The translations under genes were made by a program, and so were the position numbers. DNA of 64,000 nt from Wolbachia endosymbiont of Oedothorax gibbosus (GTDB lineage: Bacteria > Pseudomonadota > Alphaproteobacteria > Rickettsiales > Anaplasmataceae), in NCBI RefSeq assembly GCF_936270435.1, contig NZ_OW370567.1, positions 248,001 through 312,000 on the forward strand, given 5' to 3'. Below, one piece after another: positions 1 to 8,978 of the stretch (its first letter is position 1; each line of letters starts with the position of its first letter). Under the pieces are notes generated by a model. The model saw only the letters and a program-made list of their open reading frames with translations, was not told where the DNA came from and searched no databases.

Positions 1-1671
1 TTTTGGTCCCATAGCGTAAATGACACCATCTGACATGAGGATCACCTTATCAACTACGGACAATAACGGTAGTTTGTGAGTGATGATAACAGTAGTAGTA
101 TTTTGCTTTCTTGCAACATTGATTGCGTTAATTAAACACGCCTCTCCATTGCTATCTAAGTTAGCGTTTGGTTCATCAAGTACTAAAAGTTTTGTGTGAC
201 CGTAAAAAGCTCTGGCAAGTCCAAGAAGCTGTTTTTGGCCGCCAGAGAGCGTTACTCCTCCAGGACCTCCTATTGTTGTATCATATCCATTTGGTAAGCT
301 TAGTATTAGTTCATGTATTCCTGCAATTTTTGCTGCCTTGATTATTTCTTCAGGATTTGGATCTGGTCTCATGCGAGCAATATTAGCTTTGACACTAGTG
401 TTAAATAACTCAATATCTTGAGGTAAGTAGCCAACATAATTACCAAAATTTTCTCGATTCCAAGTGTATACATCAGCGCCATCTAGTCTGACTACACCAG
501 ATATTGGCTTCCATACACCAACAGTTAATTTTGCGATAGTGGATTTACCAGAAGCACTTGCACCAATCACACCAACTACGTCCCCTGGTTCTATTACAAA
601 TGATATTCCTTTTACTGTCGGTTTATTGCTTCCATAAGGAGTAAAAAATACTCTATCAAATTCCAATTTTCCTTCAGGCTCTGGTAGAGCCATCGTTTGC
701 TCTCTTTTTGGCGATGTTAATATAAGTCTTTGCAGCCTGCCATATGACATTTTAGCCTGATTTAAAAACTTCCAAGTATGAACCGCAGCATCAAATGGTG
801 CTAATACTCTGCCCATTAAAATTGAAGCAGCGATGATGCTACCAGCAGTCTTATGAGCTGTAATTGCAAGTAATGCACCTGTTCCAATTACCGATATTTG
901 CAGAGTTGAGCGCAAAAATTTAGTGATTCCAGTAATTACATTAGAGCGATTTTGTGCTTTAATTTGCATTGCTCGATTCTGATCATTTCGTTTACACCAA
1001 TCAGAGACTATGAATTCTGACATGCCCATAGCTTCAACTACTTCTGCATTTCTTGTTGCAACATCTATAGCATTGATATTCCGTATAGTTTCTTCGTTGG
1101 TTTCTTGTAATATTCGTTTAGTGGCAAGTTCATTCCATATTGCCATAGAGACTAATATAATGATTCCAGCAATAGCTATAAACCCCGTGGAGGTATGTAT
1201 CATGAAAATCACAACAAGGTAAATTAACGACCATGGAGTATCAAATAGTGAGAATATACCATTTCCTGTAATGAAATTTTTTATTACCCCGAGATCTCGT
1301 ATTGCTTCACCACTTGAAGTTGAGCTCTGCACTGATGTTAATCTAATTGACCTTACTATCAGATCTGGTGTTGCAGTTTTATCGATCCAATCACCTATTT
1401 TTGCCATGGCTAAATATCGACAAGTTTCAAGCATTGCAGAACATGCAAATGCAGATAAAGTGATAATTGTCAGCATAGTTAGTGTTGATACACTTTCGCT
1501 CGATATTACCCGATCAAGCACTTGAGAGGTATAAAGTGGTAGGAATAACATTAATAAATTGATTCCCGCACTAAACCAAAAGATAAACCAAAATGCACTT
1601 TTGCATTTTTCTAGGCAAATATATAGAGTACTTTGCTTCAATTCTTTTTTTATTGATGGCGTAATTTCCAC
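1..1671 (-). CDS. Type I secretion system ABC permease/ATPase, C-terminus cut by window edge
   Basis: Reverse-strand frame open from a GTG at 1671 to the window edge, 557 codons visible. The GTG is preceded by AAGAGGAAG at good spacing, and the protein begins MEITPSIKKELKQS. Residues about 20-300 form a multi-span membrane domain. The ABC ATPase domain follows: Walker A GASASGKST, signature LSGGQKQ, Walker B LLVLDEPN and the switch His in VIITHK. The order (membrane domain then ATPase, no peptidase domain) fits PrtD/HasD-type exporters, which energise one-step secretion through an HlyD-type adaptor and TolC. The partners are not in the window, so the substrate is unknown. Only the last few codons should be missing. 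Confidence 0.9.
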   Translation of the reverse strand, partial: MEITPSIKKELKQSTLYICLEKCKSAFWFIFWFSAGINLLMLFLPLYTSQVLDRVISSESVSTLTMLTIITLSAFACSAMLETCRYLAMAKIGDWIDKTATPDLIVRSIRLTSVQSSTSSGEAIRDLGVIKNFITGNGIFSLFDTPWSLIYLVVIFMIHTSTGFIAIAGIIILVSMAIWNELATKRILQETNEETIRNINAIDVATRNAEVVEAMGMSEFIVSDWCKRNDQNRAMQIKAQNRSNVITGITKFLRSTLQISVIGTGALLAITAHKTAGSIIAASILMGRVLAPFDAAVHTWKFLNQAKMSYGRLQRLILTSPKREQTMALPEPEGKLEFDRVFFTPYGSNKPTVKGISFVIEPGDVVGVIGASASGKSTIAKLTVGVWKPISGVVRLDGADVYTWNRENFGNYVGYLPQDIELFNTSVKANIARMRPDPNPEEIIKAAKIAGIHELILSLPNGYDTTIGGPGGVTLSGGQKQLLGLARAFYGHTKLLVLDEPNANLDSNGEACLINAINVARKQNTTTVIITHKLPLLSVVDKVILMSDGVIYAMGPK

Positions 1672-1853
1672 AATCTTCCTCTTAATTTGATTACATGCAC
1701 CATATACAATTTTTATTACAAAAATATTAATAACGGCAGTTAGCTTACTTTAAGTGAATAAAATATTAATATATGTAAATAGGAAATATAAACAATGGTA
1801 AAAAGAAGTATAGTTAATATTTCCTTCATTACCTAATTCAAAATTGAGAGTTT
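1672..1853. other. Intergenic spacer
   Basis: AT-rich spacer between two leftward genes. No ORF, hairpin or repeat was recognised in it. Confidence 0.5.
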
Positions 1854-2861
1854 TTAATAACTCTCCAACTCCCACTTTGGCCTTGGTGCAAAATTGAGAG
1901 AATCTATATAATTCTTCTGTAACATTTCAATTCCTGCCCATCCAACCATTATTGCATTGTCTGTACATAGGTTGCTTGGGGGAAAAAATATATTTAAATT
2001 TGTGTGTTTTTTCAATTTTTCTCTCAAGAAATTATTTGCTGCAACTCCGCCGGTAATCACAAAGTCATTAATTTTGATATTTAAAGATTCGGCCATAATA
2101 ATCGCATTACTAACCCTGTCCAGCAGTATGTCACTAATACACTCTTGAAATGAAGCACATACATCACACACATCTTGCTCGCTCATTTTAAGTTCTTGCA
2201 CCAAGTTTTTTACTGCTGTTTTAATTCCAGAAAACGAAAAATTACATCCAGAACGTTTTATCATTGCCCTTGGTAGTTTAAATCTTGCACCATTGCCTTT
2301 TTTAGCTAATTTTTCAATTAATGGCCCTCCGGGATAGCTTAAACCCAGCATCTTAGCAACTTTATCAAATGCTTCTCCTAACGAGTCATCGAGCGTTTCT
2401 CCAAGTTTAATATATTTACCTACATCCTGTGCAATTAAAAATTGACAGTGACCACCTGATATTAATAGGACTAAAAATGGAAATTTTACCTCATGCAGCA
2501 ACCTAATAACCAATGCATGCGCTTCTAAGTGATTAACTGCAATGAACGGTTTTTGTGCTACATGCGCAATTGCTTTAGCCATCATTGTACCAACTATTAG
2601 TCCACCTATGAGTCCTGGTCCTGATGTTGCTGCAATTGCATTGAGATCACAAAAGTTAAGGTTAGATTTTTCCATGGCACTTTTTATTAGACCACTTAAA
2701 TGCTCCATATGAGCACGTGAAGCTATCTCAGGAATCACCCCACCGCGTTTTTTGTGTTCTGTTTGAGAAAGAATCTCGTGAGCAAGGACCTGCTTGTCAC
2801 TATTTACAATCGCCACTGCAGTTTCGTCGCAGCTTGTTTCAACAGCTAAAATGGTTTTCAT
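1854..2861 (-). CDS. tsaD: tRNA N6-adenosine threonylcarbamoyltransferase TsaD
   Basis: 335 aa, normal length for the Kae1/TsaD/Qri7 family. TsaD transfers the threonylcarbamoyl group from TC-AMP to A37 of ANN-decoding tRNAs, together with TsaB and TsaE in bacteria. Visible features are the N-terminal ASKHA phosphate-binding segment (LAVETSCDETA), the metal-binding HLEAH motif with His111 and His115, the LISGGH segment, and the C-terminal TGGVAANN and PxxxxCTDNAIMVG motifs. The start is ATG. It is transcribed away from the aldolase gene side and has no obvious operon partner, since the neighbouring gaps exceed 100 bp. Confidence 0.96.
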   Translation of the reverse strand: MKTILAVETSCDETAVAIVNSDKQVLAHEILSQTEHKKRGGVIPEIASRAHMEHLSGLIKSAMEKSNLNFCDLNAIAATSGPGLIGGLIVGTMMAKAIAHVAQKPFIAVNHLEAHALVIRLLHEVKFPFLVLLISGGHCQFLIAQDVGKYIKLGETLDDSLGEAFDKVAKMLGLSYPGGPLIEKLAKKGNGARFKLPRAMIKRSGCNFSFSGIKTAVKNLVQELKMSEQDVCDVCASFQECISDILLDRVSNAIIMAESLNIKINDFVITGGVAANNFLREKLKKHTNLNIFFPPSNLCTDNAIMVGWAGIEMLQKNYIDSLNFAPRPKWELESY

Positions 2862-2981
2862 GTATATTCGAGCACTTTATTATAAAAACTATACCTTGAA
2901 ACGCTGTAGAAGTTAACTGCTTTTGAAAAAATATAGTTGATATGACGTAATTAGCTACTTGAATGACAGATGGTAGTGTCC

Positions 2982-3758
2982 TTATAACTTACTTTTAAGT
3001 AGTCTAACCCATGCGTGCCAATCTCTCTCACCAAGATTGCTTTCGAAAGACAAAAGATCCTTTACAGCTTTTAAACAAATTTCTTCACTTGGAACTGATA
3101 ACTCCCTATTCATTGCTAACGCTAAACATTGAGTTTTGCATGCTTGTTCTAAATGATACGTGTAAAACATTGCTTCTTGTATAGTCCGACCACATGTTAT
3201 AGATCCATGATTGCGCATTAACATCACAAAATTCTCTTTCAGATCAGCTATTAACCTCTTTCCTTCTGTATCCCTAAGCGCTAGGGAATTATAATCATGG
3301 TAAGATGTCTTATTATAAAAGTGCAGTGCCCATTGACTTATTGGAAGTAACCCATCTTTGAGAGAGGAAACTGCTACAATAGAGGGTGTATGCAGATGAA
3401 AAATTGCTTGAATGTCTTTTCTTGCTTGATAAATAAAACCGTGGATTATATAGCCAGTTTTATTATATTGATATTCTGTACCCTCAATCACATTTCCATC
3501 TAGTGATACTCTCATCAATGAATTTTCATTCACTTCGTCAAAGCGTATACCAAATGGGTAAATATAAAACGACTTTTGATCTTCAGAACGCACTGAAAGG
3601 TGACTATATGTATGATCATCTAGCTTAAGGTAGGACAGAATCTGATAAGCACAAACTAGATCTTTCTTCACTTTAACCTCCGAAAAATTTCTAAATTTAT
3701 ACGCGAAAAGAGGCTTATAGTCAACTACTAAGTCTGTGCTACTCTGTCTTAATACCAA
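2982..3758 (-). CDS. Class II aldolase/adducin family protein
   Basis: 258 aa. The class II aldolase fold covers most of the protein: the region from [12 protein letters not shown], the zinc-ligand segment FHLHTPS, and a later RNHGSITCG containing the third conserved His. The family includes fuculose- and ribulose-phosphate aldolases and the structural protein adducin, so the substrate cannot be read from sequence. Related proteins of unknown role are common in Rickettsiales. The first codon of the longest frame is TTG at 3758, and the next in-frame ATG is too deep in the domain, so TTG or another non-ATG start must be used. The start is therefore uncertain. Confidence 0.85.
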   Translation of the reverse strand: MVLRQSSTDLVVDYKPLFAYKFRNFSEVKVKKDLVCAYQILSYLKLDDHTYSHLSVRSEDQKSFYIYPFGIRFDEVNENSLMRVSLDGNVIEGTEYQYNKTGYIIHGFIYQARKDIQAIFHLHTPSIVAVSSLKDGLLPISQWALHFYNKTSYHDYNSLALRDTEGKRLIADLKENFVMLMRNHGSITCGRTIQEAMFYTYHLEQACKTQCLALAMNRELSVPSEEICLKAVKDLLSFESNLGERDWHAWVRLLKSKL

Positions 3759-3941
3759 ACACTTTTGTGTTGTAGCTTGCTTGAAAATAGTTATCGTTAT
3801 TATAGAGTTTATATACAGAATTTATGTTTCTAAATTACATGATATCTTAACTAAAAAAATAATTTTCTATATAATATTTCATATTTTTTAAAGCTTAATT
3901 TTTATGTTATTATAAATGTAAGTTTCAAGATTGAAAATAAT

Positions 3942-4559
3942 ATGGTAAATATTAACACAAAAAAACAGCCAGCAGGATTTTTCATATATCTCTCTGGTCT
4001 TTCAGGAAGTGGTAAACTTTCCACAGCAATAGAATTATCCAGTATGATAGACGCATTAATTGTAAATAGTAAGTTCTATAACAATATTCAAGTTTGCTCT
4101 ATGTACAATGGTGTCTTTGAACGTGATCAAATACCTAAAGAAGTTCAAGATAGAATATATGGCATTATGCAAATTATGCTTCAGGTAATAGAAAATTATC
4201 CGATTCACTCAAAAAATTACATATTTATTGATGAGTTGATGGAAAATAATGACCAGAACATGAAGATATATGATTCAATAGTAAGGCTTAGTAAAAAAAT
4301 GAACACAGAAATCCTTCCTGTGGTACTTAGGTGTGATCTACCGACATTACAAAAGCGTATTGCATTAAAAAGGCAAAGAAAAAATAGGAAGGTGACTAAT
4401 GTAAATAGCATGATGGAGCAATTTAGGATTAACAATTTATTTATACCACCGAGTGCCATAGAGATAGAAAATTCAGATATGAATATAAAAGAAGTAGCTG
4501 AAGAGATAGTAAATCAGATACACAGTATCCGTTCAGCTAAGCGGTGTGAGAGACGATAG
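3942..4559 (+). CDS. P-loop kinase-like protein with an IS-derived C-terminal tail
   Basis: 205 aa. The N-terminal segment IYLSGLSGSGKLSTAIEL is a P-loop of the AAA_33/gluconate-kinase/guanylate-kinase type, but Leu follows the Walker A Lys where Ser/Thr is normal. A Walker B-like YIFIDEL and a basic LID-like KRIALKRQRKNRK are visible, consistent with a small-molecule or nucleoside kinase fold. The substrate is unknown. The last ~9 codons (SIRSAKRCERR) and stop are encoded by an IS66-type terminal repeat starting at 4525, so the native C-terminus was replaced. The odd P-loop and foreign tail raise the chance that it is no longer active. Confidence 0.75.
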   Translation: MVNINTKKQPAGFFIYLSGLSGSGKLSTAIELSSMIDALIVNSKFYNNIQVCSMYNGVFERDQIPKEVQDRIYGIMQIMLQVIENYPIHSKNYIFIDELMENNDQNMKIYDSIVRLSKKMNTEILPVVLRCDLPTLQKRIALKRQRKNRKVTNVNSMMEQFRINNLFIPPSAIEIENSDMNIKEVAEEIVNQIHSIRSAKRCERR

Positions 4560-4595
4560 ATAAGAGGTTTTGCTTTGTTTCCATGTTAAGTATAA
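4525..4595. repeat. IS66-type terminal fragment
   Basis: The stretch beginning GTATCCGTTCAGC and running to CCATGTTAAGTATAA matches the outer end of the IS66-like element at 50412-50495, with small differences. The matching left end of the IS66 copy at 37785 starts with the same GTATCCGTTCAGCAGAGTGG. Here it overlaps the 3' end of the P-loop gene and supplies its stop codon. Confidence 0.75.
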
Positions 4596-4733
4596 CACCC
4601 CCTCCTTTATTAGCACGAATGTAGTGTCAGTTTTAAAATTTATATTTTCATCCATCTGAAAGGCAATTTTTATTTATGTTCTCTACCTATTATCACAATT
4701 GTACAAATGTTATAATTTGAAAGCGATTTTTGC

Positions 4734-5324
4734 CTAATGGCGTAACTTACTGTACCTATATCGTACATAACTTACAACTTGTTTTACTCCCTTTACTTTT
4801 CTTGCAATTGCTATTACAGCTTTTAATTCCGCTTTATTTTGGGCTATACCCATCAAATAAACAACTCTATCAACCGTATTAACGCTGTAATTAATTGATT
4901 TAATATTTCTTTTCCCCAGAAGTCTTGTTCTTATTTCTGCTGTTATCATGCCATCTACAGTAGTGTCTAGCATGGAAGCCATTTGAATTGGTATTACTCT
5001 TATTTCATTTATCACTTCTTTAATTTCTTTTTGCTGCCAAGCTATTTTTTCTGCTGTAAGTTGTTTTTCAGGAGTGTCAACATTTCCGATGAGCAATACT
5101 CTTCCTTCACTTACTTTAACCTTTATTGATGAAAATAGCCCATGCTTTAAGAGTCCCTTATTAATTCTGATGACCATAGTCGTATCATCAATGATATTTC
5201 CCAAGGATTTGTCCTGCATTGCTGTTGCTGTCGCTGTAGCCACCACACCACCTATTATAAGGGTTGTGCAACCACTTTGTGTAATCAAAAAAATTGCGAG
5301 TAAGAAGCTTGTTATTAATCTCAT
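4734..5324 (-). CDS. BON-domain lipoprotein
   Basis: 196 aa. The N-terminus MRLITSFLLAIFLITQSGC is a lipoprotein signal with a lipobox-like TQSGC, so the mature protein should be lipidated at Cys19. Two BON domains follow, each with the GRVLLIGNVD- or RVVYLMGIA-type strand and a VKGVKQVV-type helix-strand. BON proteins of the OsmY/DolP type bind phospholipid and act in outer-membrane homeostasis in proteobacteria. The assignment of this role is by family; the sequence shows only the signal and the two domains. It is monocistronic, about 140 bp from tRNA-Leu. Confidence 0.88.
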   Translation of the reverse strand: MRLITSFLLAIFLITQSGCTTLIIGGVVATATATAMQDKSLGNIIDDTTMVIRINKGLLKHGLFSSIKVKVSEGRVLLIGNVDTPEKQLTAEKIAWQQKEIKEVINEIRVIPIQMASMLDTTVDGMITAEIRTRLLGKRNIKSINYSVNTVDRVVYLMGIAQNKAELKAVIAIARKVKGVKQVVSYVRYRYSKLRH

Positions 5325-5464
5325 TATTGATTTTTAGGGTTTAAAGCTTTCATTAAGAAATGTTAATAAGCTTTTTTGATTGTGTAAATACCATAAATTA
5401 AGTAAGACTTTAAACCTTGAATATTTTTAATGGAATACCTATAATAGGGTACTGAAAATTTCTT

Positions 5465-5546
5465 GCGGATATGGCGGAATTGGTAGACGTGCCAGGTTTA
5501 GGTCCTGGTGAGCTTGCTCGTGGGGGTTCAAGTCCCTCTATCCGCA
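5465..5546 (+). tRNA. tRNA-Leu (anticodon TAG)
   Basis: Full cloverleaf. The acceptor stem is GCGGATA (5465-5471) with TATCCGC (5539-5545) and discriminator A. The anticodon stem is CCAGG/CCTGG around loop TTTAGGT, giving TAG. There is a long variable arm typical of class II Leu tRNAs, and the T-loop is GGTTCAAGTCC. The 3' CCA is not encoded. Confidence 0.95.
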
Positions 5547-5632
5547 CTTTAAAGTCATGTAACTTAGGTTTTAAGGGAAAATTTATAATCACTAAATACA
5601 CTTTTGTTTGTATAAAAACCTGTTCTTAAGGA

Positions 5633-5660
5633 TTGTGTTTAACTTAAATTCTGGTAAAAT
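5633..5660 (+). promoter_or_regulatory. Possible promoter for the tig-clpP-clpX-lon operon
   Basis: TTGTGT (5633-5638), a 16-nt spacer and TAAAAT (5655-5660) lie about 40 bp upstream of tig. The match to sigma-70 boxes is moderate in very AT-rich DNA. No clear sigma-32 promoter was seen. Confidence 0.3.
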
Positions 5661-5701
5661 GACTCTATTAAGATATGAATTAAAATATTAATAAATGAAT
5701 T

Positions 5702-7048
5702 ATGATGTCTAACAATATACCTCAAAATACAGTCGAAGTGGATGCATTAAGTAGCATATATACCTACAGAGAGCTTAGTATAGATAAACTAAAGTATGAG
5801 TATGAAATCACAGTTAGTAGTGATTATATAAAACAAAAGGTAAATTCCAGGTTGCAAGAGATAGCAGAAAATGCAAAATCACCTGGATTTAGGGCTGGAA
5901 AGATGCCCTATGACCTTGTTGTTGCAAATTATAAAAACGAAGCTTTGGAATATGTGATAAATAATACAATTGATTATTGCTCAAGTGATTTGATGAAAAA
6001 AATTGAAGTCAAGTCTCACATTTATCCTAAGGTTGATGTTATCTCATTACCAGATCTAGATAAAGAAGATGAGAAGGGCAATTTTGTATACAAACTATCT
6101 TTTGAATCGATGCCTGAAGTACCGATGATAGATCTTGACAAAATAAACTTAAAGAAGATTGAAGCAAAGATTGAAGAGGAAGATATAAAAGAATTTATTG
6201 ATTCTATTAAAACAAAGTTCCCCAATTTCGCCTCTGTTGATGATGCTTCTTATCAAGCGAAAGATGGGGATAAATTGATAATTGATTTTGAAGGGCGGAT
6301 TAGGAATAAGCTCTTTCAGGGTGGAAGTAGCAAAAATTTTGCCGTTAATTTAGGGTCTGGCACATGTATTAATGGTTTTGAAGATCAATTAACTGGTATG
6401 AAAAAGGGAGAAATAAAGAATTTTAAGTTGAAATTTCCTGAAAATTACCAAGCCATTTCCCTTGCAGGACAGGAAGCTGATTTTTCTGTGCGAGTTAATG
6501 AGATTCAAATTGCCAAAGATTTTGAAAATGATGATGAAATAGCTAAGAGTATTGGGTTTAAAGATTATTCTTTGCTAATAAATCATGCAAAAAAAATGAT
6601 TGGTGATCAGTGCACCGAAATGAGAAATCTCTTAATTAAAAAGGAGCTATTTGATTATTTGGATGCTAATTATAGTTTTGATTTACCCACAGACATAGTA
6701 AAACAGGAGCAACAAAGAGTGGAAGGAGAATTAGGTGCTCAAAATGATTCTTGTAAAGAAGCTGAAAAACGCGTAAAGCTTGCTATGTTATTTATGAAAT
6801 TTAGTGCAGAACATAAAATATCATTAACTCAAAATGATGTTTTGAGTGTTATTGTAAATCAATATGTCAGTAAAGATGTGCAGTTTGACAGAGTACTTAA
6901 GCATTTTGAATCAAATAAACAATTTCAAGAATTAGTTAGAGGGCAAGCGCTTGAGTATAAAGTGACAGATTATATAATAGAAAAAGTTAGTAAAGAAGAG
7001 CAGATTATTTCTGTGAAAGAATTAAAGGAATTATTTGATAATATTTGA
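5702..7048 (+). CDS. tig: Trigger factor
   Basis: 448 aa, full length. Trigger factor binds the ribosome exit tunnel and is a peptidyl-prolyl isomerase and holdase for nascent chains. The N-terminal ribosome-binding signature appears as [14 protein letters not shown] near residues 60-75. The FKBP-like PPIase domain lies around residues 185-270 ([12 protein letters not shown] to [11 protein letters not shown]). The helical C-terminal chaperone domain fills the rest. Start may be the first or second of two adjacent ATGs (5702 or 5705). It overlaps or abuts clpP, so the chaperone and ClpXP/Lon proteases are co-transcribed, the common bacterial order. Confidence 0.96.
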   Translation: MMSNNIPQNTVEVDALSSIYTYRELSIDKLKYEYEITVSSDYIKQKVNSRLQEIAENAKSPGFRAGKMPYDLVVANYKNEALEYVINNTIDYCSSDLMKKIEVKSHIYPKVDVISLPDLDKEDEKGNFVYKLSFESMPEVPMIDLDKINLKKIEAKIEEEDIKEFIDSIKTKFPNFASVDDASYQAKDGDKLIIDFEGRIRNKLFQGGSSKNFAVNLGSGTCINGFEDQLTGMKKGEIKNFKLKFPENYQAISLAGQEADFSVRVNEIQIAKDFENDDEIAKSIGFKDYSLLINHAKKMIGDQCTEMRNLLIKKELFDYLDANYSFDLPTDIVKQEQQRVEGELGAQNDSCKEAEKRVKLAMLFMKFSAEHKISLTQNDVLSVIVNQYVSKDVQFDRVLKHFESNKQFQELVRGQALEYKVTDYIIEKVSKEEQIISVKELKELFDNI

Positions 7049-7059
7049 TAGGAAAAGGT

Positions 7060-7686
7060 ATGACTCTTATACCAATTGTAGTTGAACAAACTAGTCGCGG
7101 TGAGCGCGCTTATGACATATATTCAAGGCTAGTAAAAGAAAGAATAATTTTCGTAACTGGCCCTATTGAAGACAACATGGCCAGTGTAATAGTAGCACAG
7201 CTTTTATTTTTAGAATCGGAAAATCCCGATAAAGACATTTGTATGTATATTAACTCACCAGGTGGTGTTGTAACGGCCGGTTTGTCGATCTACGATACAA
7301 TGCAGTATATAAACCCAGACGTTTCAACCTTGTGTATAGGTCAAGCTGCATCTATGGGTTCTTTATTGCTTGCAGCTGGTACGAAAGGTAAGCGCTACTC
7401 TCTACCTCATTCAAGAATTATGATACATCAGCCATCTGGTGGTTATCATGGTCAAGCAACTGATATAGAAATACATGCTAATGAGATTTTGCGGGTTAAG
7501 AAAAAACTAAATCAAATTTATGAAAAACATACTGGAAATTCACTGAAGAAAATTGAAGGAATGATGGAAAGAGATAAATTCATGGATCCTGAAGAAGCGA
7601 GGAAAATTGGCTTAATTGACAGGGTGATAGCTGAGCGTACAGATATTGAAATTGAAAATATTAAAGTTAAACAAAAGGTGGGTTAA
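7060..7686 (+). CDS. clpP: ATP-dependent Clp protease proteolytic subunit
   Basis: 208 aa from the ATG at 7060. An in-frame ATG at 7045 overlaps the tig stop, but the family normally begins [11 protein letters not shown], and AGGAAAAGG stands just upstream of 7060, so I chose 7060. The catalytic triad is in place: Ser98 in GQAASMGS, His123 in IMIHQPSGG and Asp172 in MERDKFM. ClpP forms the double-heptamer chamber that degrades substrates unfolded by ClpX. The stop TAA shares its last A with the clpX ATG (7686), so the two are translationally coupled. Confidence 0.97.
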   Translation: MTLIPIVVEQTSRGERAYDIYSRLVKERIIFVTGPIEDNMASVIVAQLLFLESENPDKDICMYINSPGGVVTAGLSIYDTMQYINPDVSTLCIGQAASMGSLLLAAGTKGKRYSLPHSRIMIHQPSGGYHGQATDIEIHANEILRVKKKLNQIYEKHTGNSLKKIEGMMERDKFMDPEEARKIGLIDRVIAERTDIEIENIKVKQKVG

Positions 7687-8963
7687 TGGATAACAATAAT
7701 GATTTACACTACTGTTCTTTTTGCAACAAGGCGCAAGATGAAGTAGATAAATTGATTACTAACTCTTCGGATGGTTTAAAGGTGTTTATTTGTAATGAGT
7801 GCATAGAATTATCCCATAAAGCAATAAGTCAAAAGAAAGATAGATCTTTTAATTCAGATCGTATATCTGATATGAAGCTATTACTAAAGAAACCTGAGGA
7901 TATAAAAAATTTTCTTAGCAAGCATGTTGTAGGTCAAGAACATGCGCAACACGTTTTATCTGTAGCTATGTATAACCATTGTCAATCCATGGTACAATTT
8001 CATGCTATAAGTGATATTGAAATCGAGAAGTCAAATATAATGCTTATTGGTCCCACTGGTTCTGGTAAGACTTTGCTAGCCAAAACACTTGCTAAAGTTT
8101 CAGATGTGCCATTTGCTATGGCTGATGCGACAACTTTAACTGAGGCAGGTTATGTGGGTGATGATGTAGAAAGCGTGTTGTCGCGTTTATTACAAGCTGC
8201 AAATTATGACATTGCAAAAGCACAGCGTGGTATAGTGTTTATAGATGAAATAGACAAGATCACAAGAAAATCTGAAAGCACTTCAATCACCCGTGATGTT
8301 TCAGGTGAAGGAGTTCAGCAAGCTCTGCTTAAGATTATGGAGGGTACAGTTGCTTATGTTCCGCCACAAGGAGGGCGAAAACACCCACAACAAGAGTTTA
8401 TACAAGTGGATACTAGTAACATACTATTTATTTGTGGAGGAGCTTTTGAAGGCCTCGATAAAATTATTGAAGCGAGAAAAAAGGGGACGTCAGTTGGCTT
8501 TGGAGCAGATATAAGTCAGTCTAAAGAGCAAAAGAAAAAGAATGCTTTACGTGATGTTCAACCTGAAGATTTAATCAAATTCGGTTTAATACCCGAATTT
8601 GTGGGGCGGGTTCCAATAACTGCTGTTTTAGATGAGTTGGACCATGAAGATTTAGTACATGTGTTGACAGAGCCAAGGAATGCGCTAATAAAACAGTACA
8701 AAGCATTGCTTGCATTTAGCAAAGTAAACCTTGAGTTTTCAGATGAAGCAATATCAGCTATTGCTAAAAAGGCTATAAGCTATAAAACAGGTGCAAGAAT
8801 GTTACGTGCTATTTTAGAGTCACTTTTGCTTGACATTATGTATACAGCCGGAAATGGGGGCTTTGAAGGTAGCACTATAGTAATCACTAAGAAAATGGTA
8901 GAGTTAGGAAAAGCAACGGTTAATCATAACAATAATGGCAATGTTATAACGGTTAATGATTAA
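7686..8963 (+). CDS. clpX: Clp protease ATP-binding subunit ClpX
   Basis: 425 aa. The N-terminal C4 zinc finger has Cys10, Cys13, Cys36 and Cys39. The AAA+ domain has Walker A GPTGSGKT near residue 122, Walker B VFIDEID near 184 and a sensor-2 region [10 protein letters not shown] near the C-terminus. ClpX unfolds tagged substrates and feeds them to ClpP. The start is fixed by the 1-nt overlap with the clpP stop. Lon follows after only 15 nt. Confidence 0.98.
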   Translation: MDNNNDLHYCSFCNKAQDEVDKLITNSSDGLKVFICNECIELSHKAISQKKDRSFNSDRISDMKLLLKKPEDIKNFLSKHVVGQEHAQHVLSVAMYNHCQSMVQFHAISDIEIEKSNIMLIGPTGSGKTLLAKTLAKVSDVPFAMADATTLTEAGYVGDDVESVLSRLLQAANYDIAKAQRGIVFIDEIDKITRKSESTSITRDVSGEGVQQALLKIMEGTVAYVPPQGGRKHPQQEFIQVDTSNILFICGGAFEGLDKIIEARKKGTSVGFGADISQSKEQKKKNALRDVQPEDLIKFGLIPEFVGRVPITAVLDELDHEDLVHVLTEPRNALIKQYKALLAFSKVNLEFSDEAISAIAKKAISYKTGARMLRAILESLLLDIMYTAGNGGFEGSTIVITKKMVELGKATVNHNNNGNVITVND

Positions 8964-8978
8964 TTTGAGGCATATATT

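Noticed and set aside
7045..7059. Upstream ATG for clpP
   Set aside because: The family start [10 protein letters not shown] and a ribosome site favour 7060.
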